A stretch of 64,000 bases of DNA, from the NCBI RefSeq assembly GCF_021155775.2, contig NC_060237.1, positions 20,482,970 through 20,546,969 on the forward strand, read 5' to 3'. How positions within the stretch are numbered: the stretch's first letter is position 1; each line of letters begins with the position of its first letter. This DNA is from Neodiprion pinetum. Taxonomy: Eukaryota; Arthropoda; Insecta; Hymenoptera; Diprionidae. Under the pieces are notes generated by a model. The model made no database searches and was not told where the DNA came from. It saw only the letters and a program-made list of their open reading frames with translations. Positions 11,801 through 25,300 of the stretch are shown in pieces. A program made the position numbers and the translations under genes.

Positions 11801-14800
11801 TTCCCTGGTGTCCCTTTGTCAGGTGGCGTGGCGGTAACAATTGTCACACAAAATATTCGCTTAGCTGCATGGATAGGCTCATTCGCTAAGGCAGCGGAGC
11901 TCATTTATCAATCGAATCATTTCCTTGTAATCGTAACGAGCAATGTTCAAGTAGGTCAAGTATTGTCACAACCGTTGCCCGCTGCTTAAAGTGGAATGAG
12001 CATCGCGACAGGGAACCCTCGCTTACTCGACATTGCAAAACCAAAATTAGATTGACTTTTGAAATTATTCGAGGTATTGTCGTTTAAGCGGTGGATTTAC
12101 CTGAGGTTTGATTATTTCTCAACGATTCTGTAATCGATTCAACTCCTAAAGTCTGGTACAAGTTAACGCAGTTCAATTGCATGCTTTTACTCGAGTTACT
12201 TTCCGTTTTACATCAGGCAGCGCGAATTGACCAAATGCAGATTTAGCTCGCTTAGAAAGATGCTGTTGAGCATCATATAGGATGTCTAACCCGTTTTATT
12301 TTCTTGTCGTTTGTGTACCACGAGCCCTCCAGCAATCGCAAAACTACTCGGTGTAAGTGTAGCTGGCGGGTGGCGGTACACGAACGGATTCCTCCCTACA
12401 GGTACACGACGAACAAGTAAGTCACACACACAACCACGAGGCGATTGGAGAAGAATGATTGTGTTGGAAAGAGTGTGACAATCGTTAGCTCGTATATAGG
12501 TATTGAATCGGGCAGGTAGAGAGGGGAATGCAATGGGATCGGTTGTTTATGATTGTGAGTGCGAGTGTCCGTCTCTCCGTTTTTTTTTTTTTTTTTTTTT
12601 TTTCTATATTTCGAAAATTCCGTTGGGTGGTTCGAAGATACAGGGAATCAGGCGAGGGTAGGCAGGTCGCGATGTACCGGAAGTGACTAACTTTTGTACA
12701 TTCCACAGCGTCAGGCGATTGCAGAATTATTGTTCAGTCGTGGTAACTTTTGATGATGTTGAAATTCGCGTGTTCTCCCGACGTCTTGACTTTGCTGCCG
12801 GTTCCTCCGAATGCCACTTTCTGTAATCGCCTGAATGGGCTGAACGCGTCTCTGAATCATCCACGCGTTTCGTGGTGCGCTAGATGAGAAGAGATGCTGA
12901 GCTCGAAGACGTCGCGTCGAAGAGGACCGCCGACCGCCACGCCAGACAATGCATGCTGTTCATCCTCCCCCAACCCCCTGCCCGGACTTGATTTCGCATC
13001 TGAGAAAAAGAATCAGCATCGCAATGTGTCGGAATTGTAAAGACGCTGATGCGGATTTTCTTTCTAAAGGATTATGCGACAAGTCCAGTTACTCTAAGTT
13101 GTGCCTTCTTCCGAATCAATCGATCGCGCCTTTTTGCGCGTCGATTTCGCGAACGCTATTAACGTGAAATTTAATTTTTTTTTTCAACTCGTTTGCAAGT
13201 TAGACATCGCTGCCTTTTGCGCGCTGACTTGACACACCTTATGACTCTGAGAACAAACGCGGCATCTTCCGATCCACGGGAATGAAAATCCTGAATGTGG
13301 AAATGACGATGATGATTACGCAAAGCTTTTATACGGTCGATAATTTTCTATTTCTCCTGTATAATGTGAGGGTAAAATCAATTTTTTTTTTTTTTTTTCC
13401 CGCCCTTATTGCGCTAATAACATTTTTTGTCTGTTTCAGCTATAATTTCACACTTTTTTTCAGGTCACTTAATCGTTTCCTACTTATACTAAAATTATGA
13501 ATCAGACAAACTGGCAAACAGACGTTTCAACAAGTTTCGGCAAATTGCTTATTCGTTCCACAGACACTTTTCTAGTATCGAATAATGCAATTTGCAAGAA
13601 GCCTTGTAAAAATCATTCTTTTGAGGATTACGTTTTGTTTTCAGTAAATTTGTGAATAATTTTTCAATACAACGTGTATTTCTCTGTTTCAGGTGAATCG
13701 ATCTGGTTTCATTGATGTCACTGGTCGCGAAAACGGAAATAATCTTAATTTGAAGAAAATATTTGCTGCAATGGTTCTTGGTCCGATAATCGATTGTCCA
13801 AAGAAGAATATTCTTTTGCAATCGAAACAATCTGCCAAAAACTGTTGCATTGAATATTTTCTTTGAGCTTTTCTTCAGTTAGATTTTTCTGTTTCAGCTC
13901 GGTCAATCTGGTTTTCTTGAGAAACGACGTAGGCACACGAACGGCTACTTTATCGAAACAAAAACGACAGGTGGGCAGACGATCGGATTTTTAACGATTA
14001 ATTATCCACCTAAGAAATGAATATTACGACTCAGAAGTACTACACGAAAATACGATTGACTCACATTAAATGTTTGCATACATGTTTCCATTCATTTTCA
14101 TTACAGTTCACTGCTTTTGACGTGATCCATGCTCATGCCGAAACCAACGTTGGAGAAACCGCTACGAGATGAGTGCAGCAGCTTGGAAACTGAGAAATTT
14201 CTTTTCACGTGATTGCTGTAAGTGGAACCAAGGTTTATCTGAATCAGAACGCCATCGCACGTTATTCATTTCTCACGATATTATAATGTTTTTGTTTGAA
14301 TTTGTGATGAATTGTTCAGCGCAGTGTTCTCATTGATGATAGATATTGAATGTACTAACAAAATATTATACGAACTTACAGAAATCAACTGCAGTAGTAC
14401 CGTCAGGCATTGTAAGAAATGAAACAAATTGCGTTCCATCACCAGAGGTGCACACAGAACGAACGTTGCAGCTGTACCGACTGCTTCTTCATTAGGAAGA
14501 ACCAGGTACGTTATCGATATGATTCTTGCTGACCAGTTGTCTTTTCATCGTCTGCGAATTTCGTTCTTCCTCACAAAATTTTATGGCCAGTCGACGTTGC
14601 AGAGAAAAAACATTATCAGATAACTGTTCGGATACCTCGAGCCGATTTTTCCGTACCTTTGCACGCCTCGTTGAATAATGCAACCTGAAATTACGATATA
14701 GTGTTTGTCTGAAATGAAAAGCGATCGCACATCATTGATTCCTCACATATATCATTATATTTTTGTTCATATTTGAGGTGTATTCTACAACGCGGTGTAT

Positions 14801-17800
14801 CCATTGATATTGGAGATTCAATACACTAACGAAACATTGTTCCAACTTACAGAAACGACCTGCAGTTATATCGTCAGTCATGGTTCGAACTGGACTGAAT
14901 CGTATTCCTTCATCAGACGAGGATACGGAACAAACGTCGAAGGTGTACCGAATGCCTCTCCACGAGGATAAACAGGTACGTCATCGATACGATTCTTTCT
15001 TGCTGGCTATATTTTCATGGTCAACCGATACCGTTTTTCATACGGATTTTTATGGCCAGTCGATGTTGCAGAGACATAGTATTATCAGACAACTGTTCCG
15101 ATACCTCGAGCTAATGTTTCCGTACCTTTTCACGCCTCGTTGAATAATGCAACCTGAAATTACGATGTATAATAGTGTTCACCTGAGATGAAAAGCGATG
15201 GCACATCATTCATCCCTCACGTTATGATTATATTTTTGTTTCAATTTGTAGTGAATTTCACGATGTGGTGTACTCGTTGATGATGCAGTTTGAATATACT
15301 TACAAAATATCGCACCAACATACGGAATTCAACTGCAGTTGTACCGTCAGTCATGGTTATAAATGTACTGAATTGCGTTCCTTCATCGGACGAACATACA
15401 GAACGAACGTCGCAGCTGCACCGACTGCTTCTCCATTAGTAAAAACAGGTACGTCATCGACATGATTCTTACTTGCCGGCTACCTTTTCATCGTCTACTG
15501 ATACCGGGATTCTTACGGTGAAAATAGAATTATCAGACAACTGTTCGGATACGTCGAGCTAGTTTTTCGTATCTTTTCACGCCTCGTTGAGTGATTCAAC
15601 CTGAAATTACGATGTTAGTGTTTATTTGAAATGGAAACCGATCGCACATCATTCATTCCGCACATATAGCATTCTAGTTTTGTTTATATTCCGGGTGAAT
15701 TTTACATCGTTACAACATGAGGGTATCCATTGATATTGGAGATTCAATACACTAACGAAACATTGTTCCAACTTACAGAAACGACCTGCAGTTATATCGT
15801 CAGTCATGGTTCGAACTGGACTGAATCGTATTCCTTCATCAGACGAGCATACGGAACAAAAGTCGAAGGTGCACAGACCGCTTCTCCACGAGGATAAGCA
15901 GGTACGTCTTCGATATGATTCTTACTTGCCGGCTATTTTTTCATGGTCAACCGATACCGATTTTCCTACGGATTTTCACGGCCAGTCGATGTTGCAAACA
16001 AAATATTATCAGACAACTGTTCGGATACCTCGAGCAAGTTTTTCATACCTTTTCACGCCTCGATGAATAATCCAACCTGACACTACGATGTAGTGTTTAT
16101 CTGAGATGGAAAGCGATCGCACATCATTCATCCCTCACCTTATCATTATATTTTTGTTTCAATTTGTAGTGAATTTCACGATGTGGTGTACTCGTTGATG
16201 ATGCAGTTTGAATATACTTACAAAATATCGCACCAACATACGGAATTCAACTGCAGTTGTACCGTCAGTCATGGTTATAAATGTACTGAATTGCGTTCCT
16301 TCATCGGACGAACATACAGAACGAACGTCGCAGCTGCATCGACTGATTCTTAATGGGGAAATATAGGTACGGCATCGTTACGAATTTTACTTACCAGCTG
16401 TCTATTCATGATCTAGTCACTCCGTTCTGAACTACATCTGATTTTCAATTCTGCGTACTTACACGTCCTTCTGTCTTTCATTTGTAAACTCTGCAGATCA
16501 TTCTTTCGACGTTACAATTTTTTTCGATACACGGAGCGGCGCAGCGTGTGCTTACATAAAATCCGAATTGATCGTGTGATTCAACATGCGTATTCTCTTA
16601 CACTTCAGCGCAACGAGCACGCATGCAATCCTGAACGTGTCCAATACGACGATGCGAAAATAACGCACGTCGAAGTGCAAAGGGGCCTGTGACGGGTAAG
16701 CTAAATATCTATCCTTGAGTTACTCTTCAAGCAAAAGAAACGCATCGAATTACGTTCAAATATGTAACACGAACAATATCCCTATTCGAAGGAGTAATGT
16801 AAAATAAATAATTTGCTTTGACTGTGCCGATACCTGTTAAACAAACTTCGATATACGAATTAAGTAAATGATACGATTGACTTTTCAGTTCAAGTACGAG
16901 AAGCCTCGAGGAATGGAGCAAAAGGAAAAACGTGACGTTGACACATTTGAAGGCTGTTGGAATTTGTTGGGGACACTGCGGCATGGCTTTGCGAGCAGAG
17001 ACATCCGAGTAACCCCTGGAATAATCGGTAACGTCCGTGAGTCGCACGCGTTTGGGTTTGGTGTTTTCTTCCCTGGTGTCCCTTTGTCAGGTGGCGTGGC
17101 GGTAACAATTGTCACACAAAATATTCGCTTAGCTGCATGGATAGGCTCATTCGCTAAGGCAGCGGAGCTCATTTATCAATCGAATCATTTCCTTGTAATC
17201 GTAACGAGCAATGTTCAAGTAGGTCAAGTATTGTCACAACCGTTGCCCGCTGCTTAAAGTGGAATGAGCATCGCGACAGGGAACCCTCGCTTACTCGACA
17301 TTGCAAAACCAAAATTAGATTGACTTTTGAAATTATTCGAGGTATTGTCGTTTAAGCGGTGGATTTACCTGAGGTTTGATTATTTCTCAACGATTCTGTA
17401 ATCGATTCAACTCCTAAAGTCTGGTACAAGTTAACGCAGTTCAATTGCATGCTTTTACTCGAGTTACTTTCCGTTTTACATCAGGCAGCGCGAATTGACC
17501 AAATGCAGATTTAGCTCGCTTAGAAAGATGCTGTTGAGCATCATATAGGATGTCTAACCCGTTTTATTTTCTTGTCGTTTGTGTACCACGAGCCCTCCAG
17601 CAATCGCAAAACTACTCGGTGTAAGTGTAGCTGGCGGGTGGCGGTACACGAACGGATTCCTCCCTACAGGTACACGACGAACAAGTAAGTCACACACACA
17701 ACCACGAGGCGATTGGAGAAGAATGATTGTGTTGGAAAGAGTGTGACAATCGTTAGCTCGTATATAGGTATTGAATCGGGCAGGTAGAGAGGGGAATGCA

Positions 17801-19174
17801 ATGGGATCGGTTGTTTATGATTGTGAGTGCGAGTGTCCGTCTCTCCGTTTTTTTTTTTTTTTTTTTTTTTTCTATATTTCGAAAATTCCGTTGGGTGGTT
17901 CGAAGATACAGGGAATCAGGCGAGGGTAGGCAGGTCGCGATGTACCGGAAGTGACTAACTTTTGTACATTCCACAGCGTCAGGCGATTGCAGAATTATTG
18001 TTCAGTCGTGGTAACTTTTGATGATGTTGAAATTCGCGTGTTCTCCCGACGTCTTGACTTTGCTGCCGGTTCCTCCGAATGCCACTTTCTGTAATCGCCT
18101 GAATGGGCTGAACGCGTCTCTGAATCATCCACGCGTTTCGTGGTGCGCTAGATGAGAAGAGATGCTGAGCTCGAAGACGTCGCGTCGAAGAGGACCGCCG
18201 ACCGCCACGCCAGACAATGCATGCTGTTCATCCTCCCCCAACCCCCTGCCCGGACTTGATTTCGCATCTGAGAAAAAGAATCAGCATCGCAATGTGTCGG
18301 AATTGTAAAGACGCTGATGCGGATTTTCTTTCTAAAGGATTATGCGACAAGTCCAGTTACTCTAAGTTGTGCCTTCTTCCGAATCAATCGATCGCGCCTT
18401 TTTGCGCGTCGATTTCGCGAACGCTATTAACGTGAAATTTAATTTTTTTTTTCAACTCGTTTGCAAGTTAGACATCGCTGCCTTTTGCGCGCTGACTTGA
18501 CACACCTTATGACTCTGAGAACAAACGCGGCATCTTCCGATCCACGGGAATGAAAATCCTGAATGTGGAAATGACGATGATGATTACGCAAAGCTTTTAT
18601 ACGGTCGATAATTTTCTATTTCTCCTGTATAATGTGAGGGTAAAATCAATTTTTTTTTTTTTTTTTCCCGCCCTTATTGCGCTAATAACATTTTTTGTCT
18701 GTTTCAGCTATAATTTCACACTTTTTTTCAGGTCACTTAATCGTTTCCTACTTATACTAAAATTATGAATCAGACAAACTGGCAAACAGACGTTTCAACA
18801 AGTTTCGGCAAATTGCTTATTCGTTCCACAGACACTTTTCTAGTATCGAATAATGCAATTTGCAAGAAGCCTTGTAAAAATCATTCTTTTGAGGATTACG
18901 TTTTGTTTTCAGTAAATTTGTGAATAATTTTTCAATACAACGTGTATTTCTCTGTTTCAGGTGAATCGATCTGGTTTCATTGATGTCACTGGTCGCGAAA
19001 ACGGAAATAATCTTAATTTGAAGAAAATATTTGCTGCAATGGTTCTTGGTCCGATAATCGATTGTCCAAAGAAGAATATTCTTTTGCAATCGAAACAATC
19101 TGCCAAAAACTGTTGCATTGAATATTTTCTTTGAGCTTTTCTTCAGTTAGATTTTTCTGTTTCAGCTCGGTCAA

Positions 19175-19680
19175 TTCGGATTTCTTGCGACACTAGGACG
19201 TCACACGAACAGCTACTCTATCAACACGAAAAAGATAGGACAGCAGTCGATCCAGTTTTTAATGAATAATTATCCATCTAGAAAATTAATCTTACGACTC
19301 AGAAGTACTACACGAAAATACGATTGACACTCATCAATAGTTCGAATACATGATTTTATTGATTTCCAATACAGTGCAATGCTCCCTACGTGATCTATGC
19401 TCACGTCGAAACCAACGTTGACGAAACCGTTACGTGAAGAGTGCAGCGGCTTGGAAAGGGTGAAATTCCTTTTCACGTGATTGCTGTAAGTGGAACCAAG
19501 GTTTATCTGAATCAGAGCGCCATCGCACGTTATTAATTTCTGACGATATCATAACGTTTTTGTTTGAATTTGTGATGAATTGTTCAGCGCAGTGTTCTCA
19601 TTGATGATAGATATTGAATGTACTAATAAAATTTTGTTCGAACTTACAGAAATCAACTGCAGTAGTACCTTCAGTCAACG
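19175..19680. repeat. Diverged partial macrosatellite unit at array edge
   Basis: Sequence matching positions 3371 to about 3880 of copy 1 continues past 19174 but with many substitutions and small indels. It includes the AAGTGGAACCAAGG stretch near 19488 and the start of a module C relative at 19650, after the acceptor TTACAG. Similarity ends near 19675. Older, diverged units at the edge of a homogenised array are typical of tandem repeats. Confidence 0.8.
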
Positions 19681-21074
19681 TACTGAACACTCTGTCAAAA
19701 AACCGAATTTGAGTTCAATTTGCTACTCGCATTCTTCTTTAGCTCGAGGTATTTAGTGTACTAATCATATTTTCCATTCATTCAATTATAATTTTTTCCT
19801 CCCTTTTCACGGGACGAATTGAAAATTTCTGTGTCCCGTCAGTTATTTAGGGTTCGGTGTCCCTCGGGATACCAAATTATTTCCCCACCCTGCAAAATAT
19901 TTACTTTTTCTGGTTTACAGCTGATCTCGAAAAATGAGTTTTCTATTTCAGAATAGCGCCAAACAGCCAAAACTAATGGCAGCCACCATTTGCCTAGATT
20001 TTTCCTCTAGCGTTTTTTTTTTTCTCTTCAATAGGTTAGTTCATACTGATTCCCGGGAAAAGCAGAACCGTTGTGAAGCAGGCAATTAAAACATATGTAC
20101 GTAATCAACATAATTTCAAACAGTTGTACATTACCAACAAATCGTAAGAACAGTATTTCACGCAGTATTATTTATCCTTCCGCAAACTAGTTCAAGTACT
20201 AGAAAAACCATAATGTGGGATCAGAAGCTTGAATATTTTCTCTTTTTCCTCAACAGGTTCCTTCCCTTCTCACGAAACTGTTTTCTATTGTATTGTCGTT
20301 GAACGTTGTCTGATTTATGAACCGTGTCGGAGTTCTTTCAGGTTTTTTGTATTTTCGTCGATAGAACCATACGTTAAAAGAAAAAAGAAAACTTGCAAGT
20401 TTTCATGTCCATTATTGGAATGTGAAGTATCAATTTCAGATTTTTTCATCCAACTGTGATCATCCTGGCGAAGTTTGTTGGGATAGACCGACAAAGATAC
20501 CAATATTCTTTTGAAACACTCTTTTTCGGATAGTGGAGTTCCGAAAACGTGAGAATTTATCGATATTAGATGAAGTCATGTTCGATCGTAACCAATACTT
20601 TTCTTATATCATCATAGACGACGAAAACTAGAAATCATGTATTTGGAAGACCGTATTCACATGAAACCTTGTCATTTTGCATATTTGCCCGTAAGTTTTG
20701 CTTTTCATGCTTGTAATAGTACTGCAAGTGTGCCTACGACGTCGGCCCAATGGACTGCTTTGTGTTTTCAAAAAATTATGCAACACACTTAATCCAAATT
20801 CTGTTAGCTTTCCTGTGAATCGTCGGATCTCTTCGGGCCTGATTGAAGTTGTTCCTGTTTGCGTCAGCAAAGTTTTTCTACCAGTTTAATCTCAGTTTTT
20901 CCAACCCTTCTGATATTTTCTCGCTTAATTTTTTTGGTGTTTTAGCTTGACTGATTTTTCTTGATCTAATCAAATAATTTATGTCAACGGCTTTCTAACT
21001 CTAATTTTTCCAGATTTTAGCTTAAGAATAAATTTCCCGTACCAATAGTTGATGGTACCCAAGGACTTTAACCT
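19681..21074. other. Non-coding stretch, nothing recognised
   Basis: Open frames here are short (up to 80 codons), overlap on both strands and resemble no family I know. A short T tract lies near 20015. I see no RNA gene or mobile element. Confidence 0.6.
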
Positions 21075-21795
21075 AGACAGAGGTGAATGATTTAGGGCTA
21101 CATCTGAGACTAGGATTAATTTAATCAGTGTTTAAGTGTTGAAATAGATATAAGTGCATGGGTAGGAGAGTGCATGCATGCAAAGGCTTATGCTGTAAGG
21201 CAAATTTCTAGAGGCAAAAGTCGATGATGCTGAAGGGCTGAAGTCTAAAGGCGGAGGCTGATGCTCGAGGGAGCCAAAAGGTAAAGGTCAATGCTCTGGG
21301 GCTTAATTCAGAAACTGGGATTCATTTCATTAGAGTACAAATTTTAATGTAGACATAGACGTAGACATGAATGCATGGGTAAGAAAGTGCATGAATACAG
21401 TGGCCGATGCTGAAAGGTAAAATTATAGAAGCAAAAGTCAATGATGCTGAGGGGCGAAAGTCCGGAGGCGGAGGCTGATGCTTAAGGGAATCTGAAGGCA
21501 AAGGTGCTCTAGAGTAGATTCAAAAACTAGAATTAATTACATTACAGTCCGAATTCTGAGGTAGATATGAATGCATGGGTAGAACAGTGTATGAACGCAG
21601 TGGCCGATGCTGGAAGGTAAAATTATGCAAGCAGAGGACAATGATGCTAAAGGGCTGAAGTATAAAGGCTGAGGCTGATGTTTGAGGGAATCTGAAGGCA
21701 TAGGTGCTCTAGGGCTAGATTCTAAGGATAGGATTACTTTCATACAAGTAAGTTTTAAGATAAATTTAAGTGCGTAAAGGCTAAGGTCGATGTAG
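21075..21795. repeat. Decayed tandem repeat, period about 200-220 bp
   Basis: The phrase GCATGGGTA recurs near 21159, 21377 and 21573. Each is followed by related text (AGTGCATG, GATGCTG, AAAATT or AAATTT, GCAAAAGTC or a variant, GGCTGATG, AGGGAATCTGAAGGC). The three copies differ in length (about 218 and 197 bp apart) and by many substitutions, so the repeat is old. A partial copy precedes them from about 21075 and a fragment follows near 21770. It is unrelated in sequence to the 223-bp satellite to its right. Confidence 0.75.
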
Positions 21796-21845
21796 GTGAA
21801 CGTTGATGGAACTTCGAAAAACGCGCAAACCCCTGATTCGTTCAC

Positions 21846-22377
21846 ATGATAGGTGGCAAAAATCTGTAGTTGAAAACTGCGCCTGTCCCACGCTTTCGTC
21901 TCTAAGCAGGCCGTGCACCCGTAGAGTCGTTCCAGACGTTACGACGTTCTGGGCGACCCCTAAGTTTCACCGTGTCCTTGTGCATGGTGACGCCAGTAGG
22001 CATATCCCAGGCCTATATCTCATCTTTATACGTACCTGCTCCGACGCCCGGCCAGGGTACCGGATTCAAGCAGTACTTATGGAGGTGAGACGAAGCTGGT
22101 GCACTGCGGTGTCTCGACACCCTGGTGGCGGCGGGTTGTACGTTTGGACTTTCACTGAATGTCCTAGTCGCGGGAACGTGACGTCTGGGGAGAGTCTGTG
22201 TTGGGACAGAAGTGGCCGAAACTGTTTACTTGCCAGACCCAGATAAAATTTGAAAATCTTTCCGTTGAAAATAATTCCAAAATCCCGGGTGTTAATTTTA
22301 GTTTCTTATTTGTGGATTGGGCGTACTAGTGATACCACGTTAGAAAAAGCGCGCCAAACACTTTACCGCTTGTAGCG
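21846..22377. repeat. Left copy of the flanking direct repeat
   Basis: About 530 bp that reappears in the same orientation at 33721-34262. The inner 390 bases or so (to about 22246) are nearly identical between copies. The remainder is clearly more diverged but alignable through the AAGCGCGCC and CTTACCGCTTG/CTACCGCTTG segments. A 147-codon open frame crosses the conserved core on the + strand and is maintained in the other copy. Its product is unrecognised and could be fortuitous in this GC-richer stretch. Confidence 0.88.
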
Positions 22378-25300
22378 GCGTGGAAACCTCTGATAGACTC
22401 ACCCTCGAAAGATGAGCGGAAAATATCTCTCGCATTTTGAGATCGAAACTCGACATTGAAGTCTGAACCCTTCGTGGTCCACACCTCGGAGCCAAAGCGC
22501 GAACATCTCACGGGTAGTGGTCGTTAGTTTAGAAATACATTGAAACGCCAAGTTTAGTTCGGAAATTGCGTGAACCCCTGGTCAGGTCCCCCTTCGCCGA
22601 GGAATGGAATCCTCTGATCGGCTCACCCTTGACAGAGAAGCGAAGAATACCTCTCGCATTTTGAGATCGCAACTCGACATTGGAGTCTGAACCCTTCAAG
22701 ATCCACACCTCGGAGCCGACGCGCGAACATCTCACGGGTAGTGGTCGTTAGTTTAGAAATACATTGAAACGCCAAGTTTAGTTCGGAAATTGCGTGAACC
22801 CCGGTCAGGTCCCCCTTAGCCGAGGAGTGGAATCCTCTGATCGGCTCACCCTTGACAGAGAAGCGAAGAATACCTCTCGCATTTTGAGATCGCAACTCGA
22901 CATTGGAGTCTGAACCCTTCAAGATCCACACCTCGGAGCCGAAGCGCGAACATCTCACGGGTAGTGGTCGTTAGTTTAGAAATACATTGAAACGCCAAGT
23001 TTAGTTCGGAAATTGCGTGAACCCCGGTCAGGTCCCCCTTAGCCGAGGAGTGGAATCCTCTGATCGGCTCACCCTTGACAGAGAAGCGAAGAATACCTCT
23101 CGCATTTTGAGATCGCAACTCAACATTGGAGTCTGAACCCTTCAAGATCCACACCTCGGAGCCGACGTGCGAACATCTCACGGGTAGTGGTCGTTAGTTT
23201 AGAAATACATTGAAACGCCAAGTTTAGTTCGGAAATTGCGTGAACCCCGGTCAGGTCCCCCTTAGCCGAGGAGTGAAATCCTCTGATCGGCTCACCCTTG
23301 ACAGAGAAGCGAAGAATACCTCTCGCATTTTGAGATCGCAACTCGACATTGGAGTCTGAACCCTTCAAGATCCACACCTCGGAGCCGACGCGCGAACATC
23401 TCACGGGTAGTGGTCGTTAGTTTAGAAATACATTGAAACGCCAAGTTTAGTTCGGAAATTGCGTGAACCCCGGTCAGGTCCCCCTTAGCCGAGGGGTGGA
23501 ATCCTCTGATCGGCTCACCCTTGACAGAGAAGCGAAGAATACCTCTCGCATTTTGAGATCGCAACTCGACATTGGAGTCTGAACCCTTCAAGATCCACAC
23601 CTCGGAGCCGACGCGCGAACATCTCACGGGTAGTGGTCGTTAGTTTAGAAATACATTGAAACGCCAAGTTTAGTTCGGAAATTGCGTGAACCCCGGTCAG
23701 GTCCCTCTTAGCCGAGGAGTGGAATCCTCTGATCGGCTCACCCTTGACAGAGAAGCGAAGAATACCTCTCGCATTTTGAGATCGCAACTCGACATTGGAG
23801 TCTGAACCCTTCAAGATCCACACCTCGGAGCCGACGCGCGAACATCTCACGGGTAGTGGTCGTTAGTTTAGAAATACATTGGAACGCCAAGTTTAGTTCG
23901 GAAATTGCGTGAACCCCGGTCAGGTCCCCCTTAGCCGAGGAGTGGAATCCTCTGATCGGCTCACCCTTGACAGAGAAGCGAAGAATACCTCTCGCATTTT
24001 GAGATCGCAACTCGACATTGGAGTCTGAACCCTTCAAGATCCACACCTCGGAGCCGACGCGCGAACATCTCACGGGTAGTGGTCGTTAGTTTAGAAATAC
24101 ATTGAAACGCCAAGTTTAGTTCGGAAATTGCGTGAACCCCGGTCAGGTCCCCCTTAGCCGAGGAGTGGAATCCTCTGATCGGCTCACCCTTGACAGAGAA
24201 GCGAAGAATACCTCTCCCATTTTGAGATCGCAACTCGACATTGGAGTCTGAACCCTTCAAGATCCACACCTCGGAGCCGACGCGCGAACATCTCACGGGT
24301 AGTGGTCGTTAGTTTAGAAATACATTGAAACGCCAAGTTTAGTTCGGAAATTGCGTGAACCCCGGTCAGGTCCCCCTTAGCCGAGGAGTGGAATCCTCTG
24401 ATCGGCTCACCCTTGACAGAGAAGCGAAGAATACCTCTCCCATTTTGAGATCGCAACTCGACATTGGAGTCTGAACCCTTCAAGATCCACACCTCGGAGC
24501 CGAAGCGCGAACATCTCACGGGTAGTGGTCGTTAGTTTAGAAACACATTGAAACGCTAAGCTTAGTTCGGAAATTGCGTGAACCCCTGGTCAGGTCCCCC
24601 TTAGCCGAGGAGTGGAATCCTCTGATCGGCTCACCCTTGACAGAGAAGCGAAGAATACCTCTCGCATTTTGAGATCGCAACTCGACATTGGAGTCTGAAC
24701 CCTTCAAGATCCACACCTCGGAGCCGACGCGCGAACATCTCACGGGTAGTGGTCGTTAGTTTAGAAATACATTGAAACGCCAAGTTTAGTTCGGAAATTG
24801 CGTGAACCCCGGTCAGGTCCCCCTTAGCCGAGGAGTGGAATCCTCTGATCGGCTCACCCTTGACAGAGAAGCGAAGAATACCTCTCGCATTTTGAGATCG
24901 CAACTCGACATTGGAGTCTGAACCCTTCAAGATCCACACCTCGGAGCCGACGCGCGAACATCTCACGGGTAGTGGTCGTTAGTTTAGAAATACATTGAAA
25001 CGCCAAGTTTAGTTCGGAAATTGCGTGAACCCCGGTCAGGTCCCCCTTAGCCGAGGAGTGGAATCCTCTGATCGGCTCACCCTTGACAGAGAAGCGAAGA
25101 ATACCTCTCGCATTTTGAGATCGCAACTCGACATTGGAGTCTGAACCCTTCAAGATCCACACCTCGGAGCCGAAGCGCGAACATCTCACGGGTAGTGGTC
25201 GTTAGTTTAGAAATACATTGAAACGCCAAGTTTAGTTCGGAAATTGCGTGAACCCCGGTCAGGTCCCCCTTAGCCGAGGAGTGGAATCCTCTGATCGGCT

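Larger units (their letters stand above)
1..19174. repeat. 5268-bp macrosatellite, about 3.6 copies
   Basis: The sequence repeats with an exact period of 5268 bp. Unit anchors fall at 2, 5270, 10538 and 15806, and the fourth copy stops matching after 19174. Copies differ by only scattered single bases. For example, copy 1 has GAAGAAGT near 985 where the others have GAAGGAGT, and it has GCTGGGG near 1163 where the others have GTTGGGG. A long T tract (near 2045) and a second T tract (near 2850) recur in every unit. Each unit holds a block of about 2.3 kb made of five related sub-repeats and a spacer of about 3 kb in which I recognise nothing. The window begins inside the array, so its true copy number is unknown. 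The near-identity implies recent homogenisation by unequal exchange or amplification. I see no transposase, reverse transcriptase or terminal repeats. Confidence 0.97.

Noticed and set aside
20229..20459. 76-codon frame in the non-coding stretch right of the macrosatellite
   Set aside because: Low-complexity Phe/Ser-rich translation of T-rich DNA, with an antisense frame of similar length.
22060..22110. Short resemblance to 5S rRNA internal sequence (AGTACTTATGGAGGTGA) in the flanking repeat
   Set aside because: Only a few bases agree, and the rest of the 5S promoter and ends are absent.
22560..22577. CENP-B-box-like TTCG....CG in the satellite monomer
   Set aside because: The central A and one base of the CGGG end do not match the consensus, and a CENP-B box is not established for insects.
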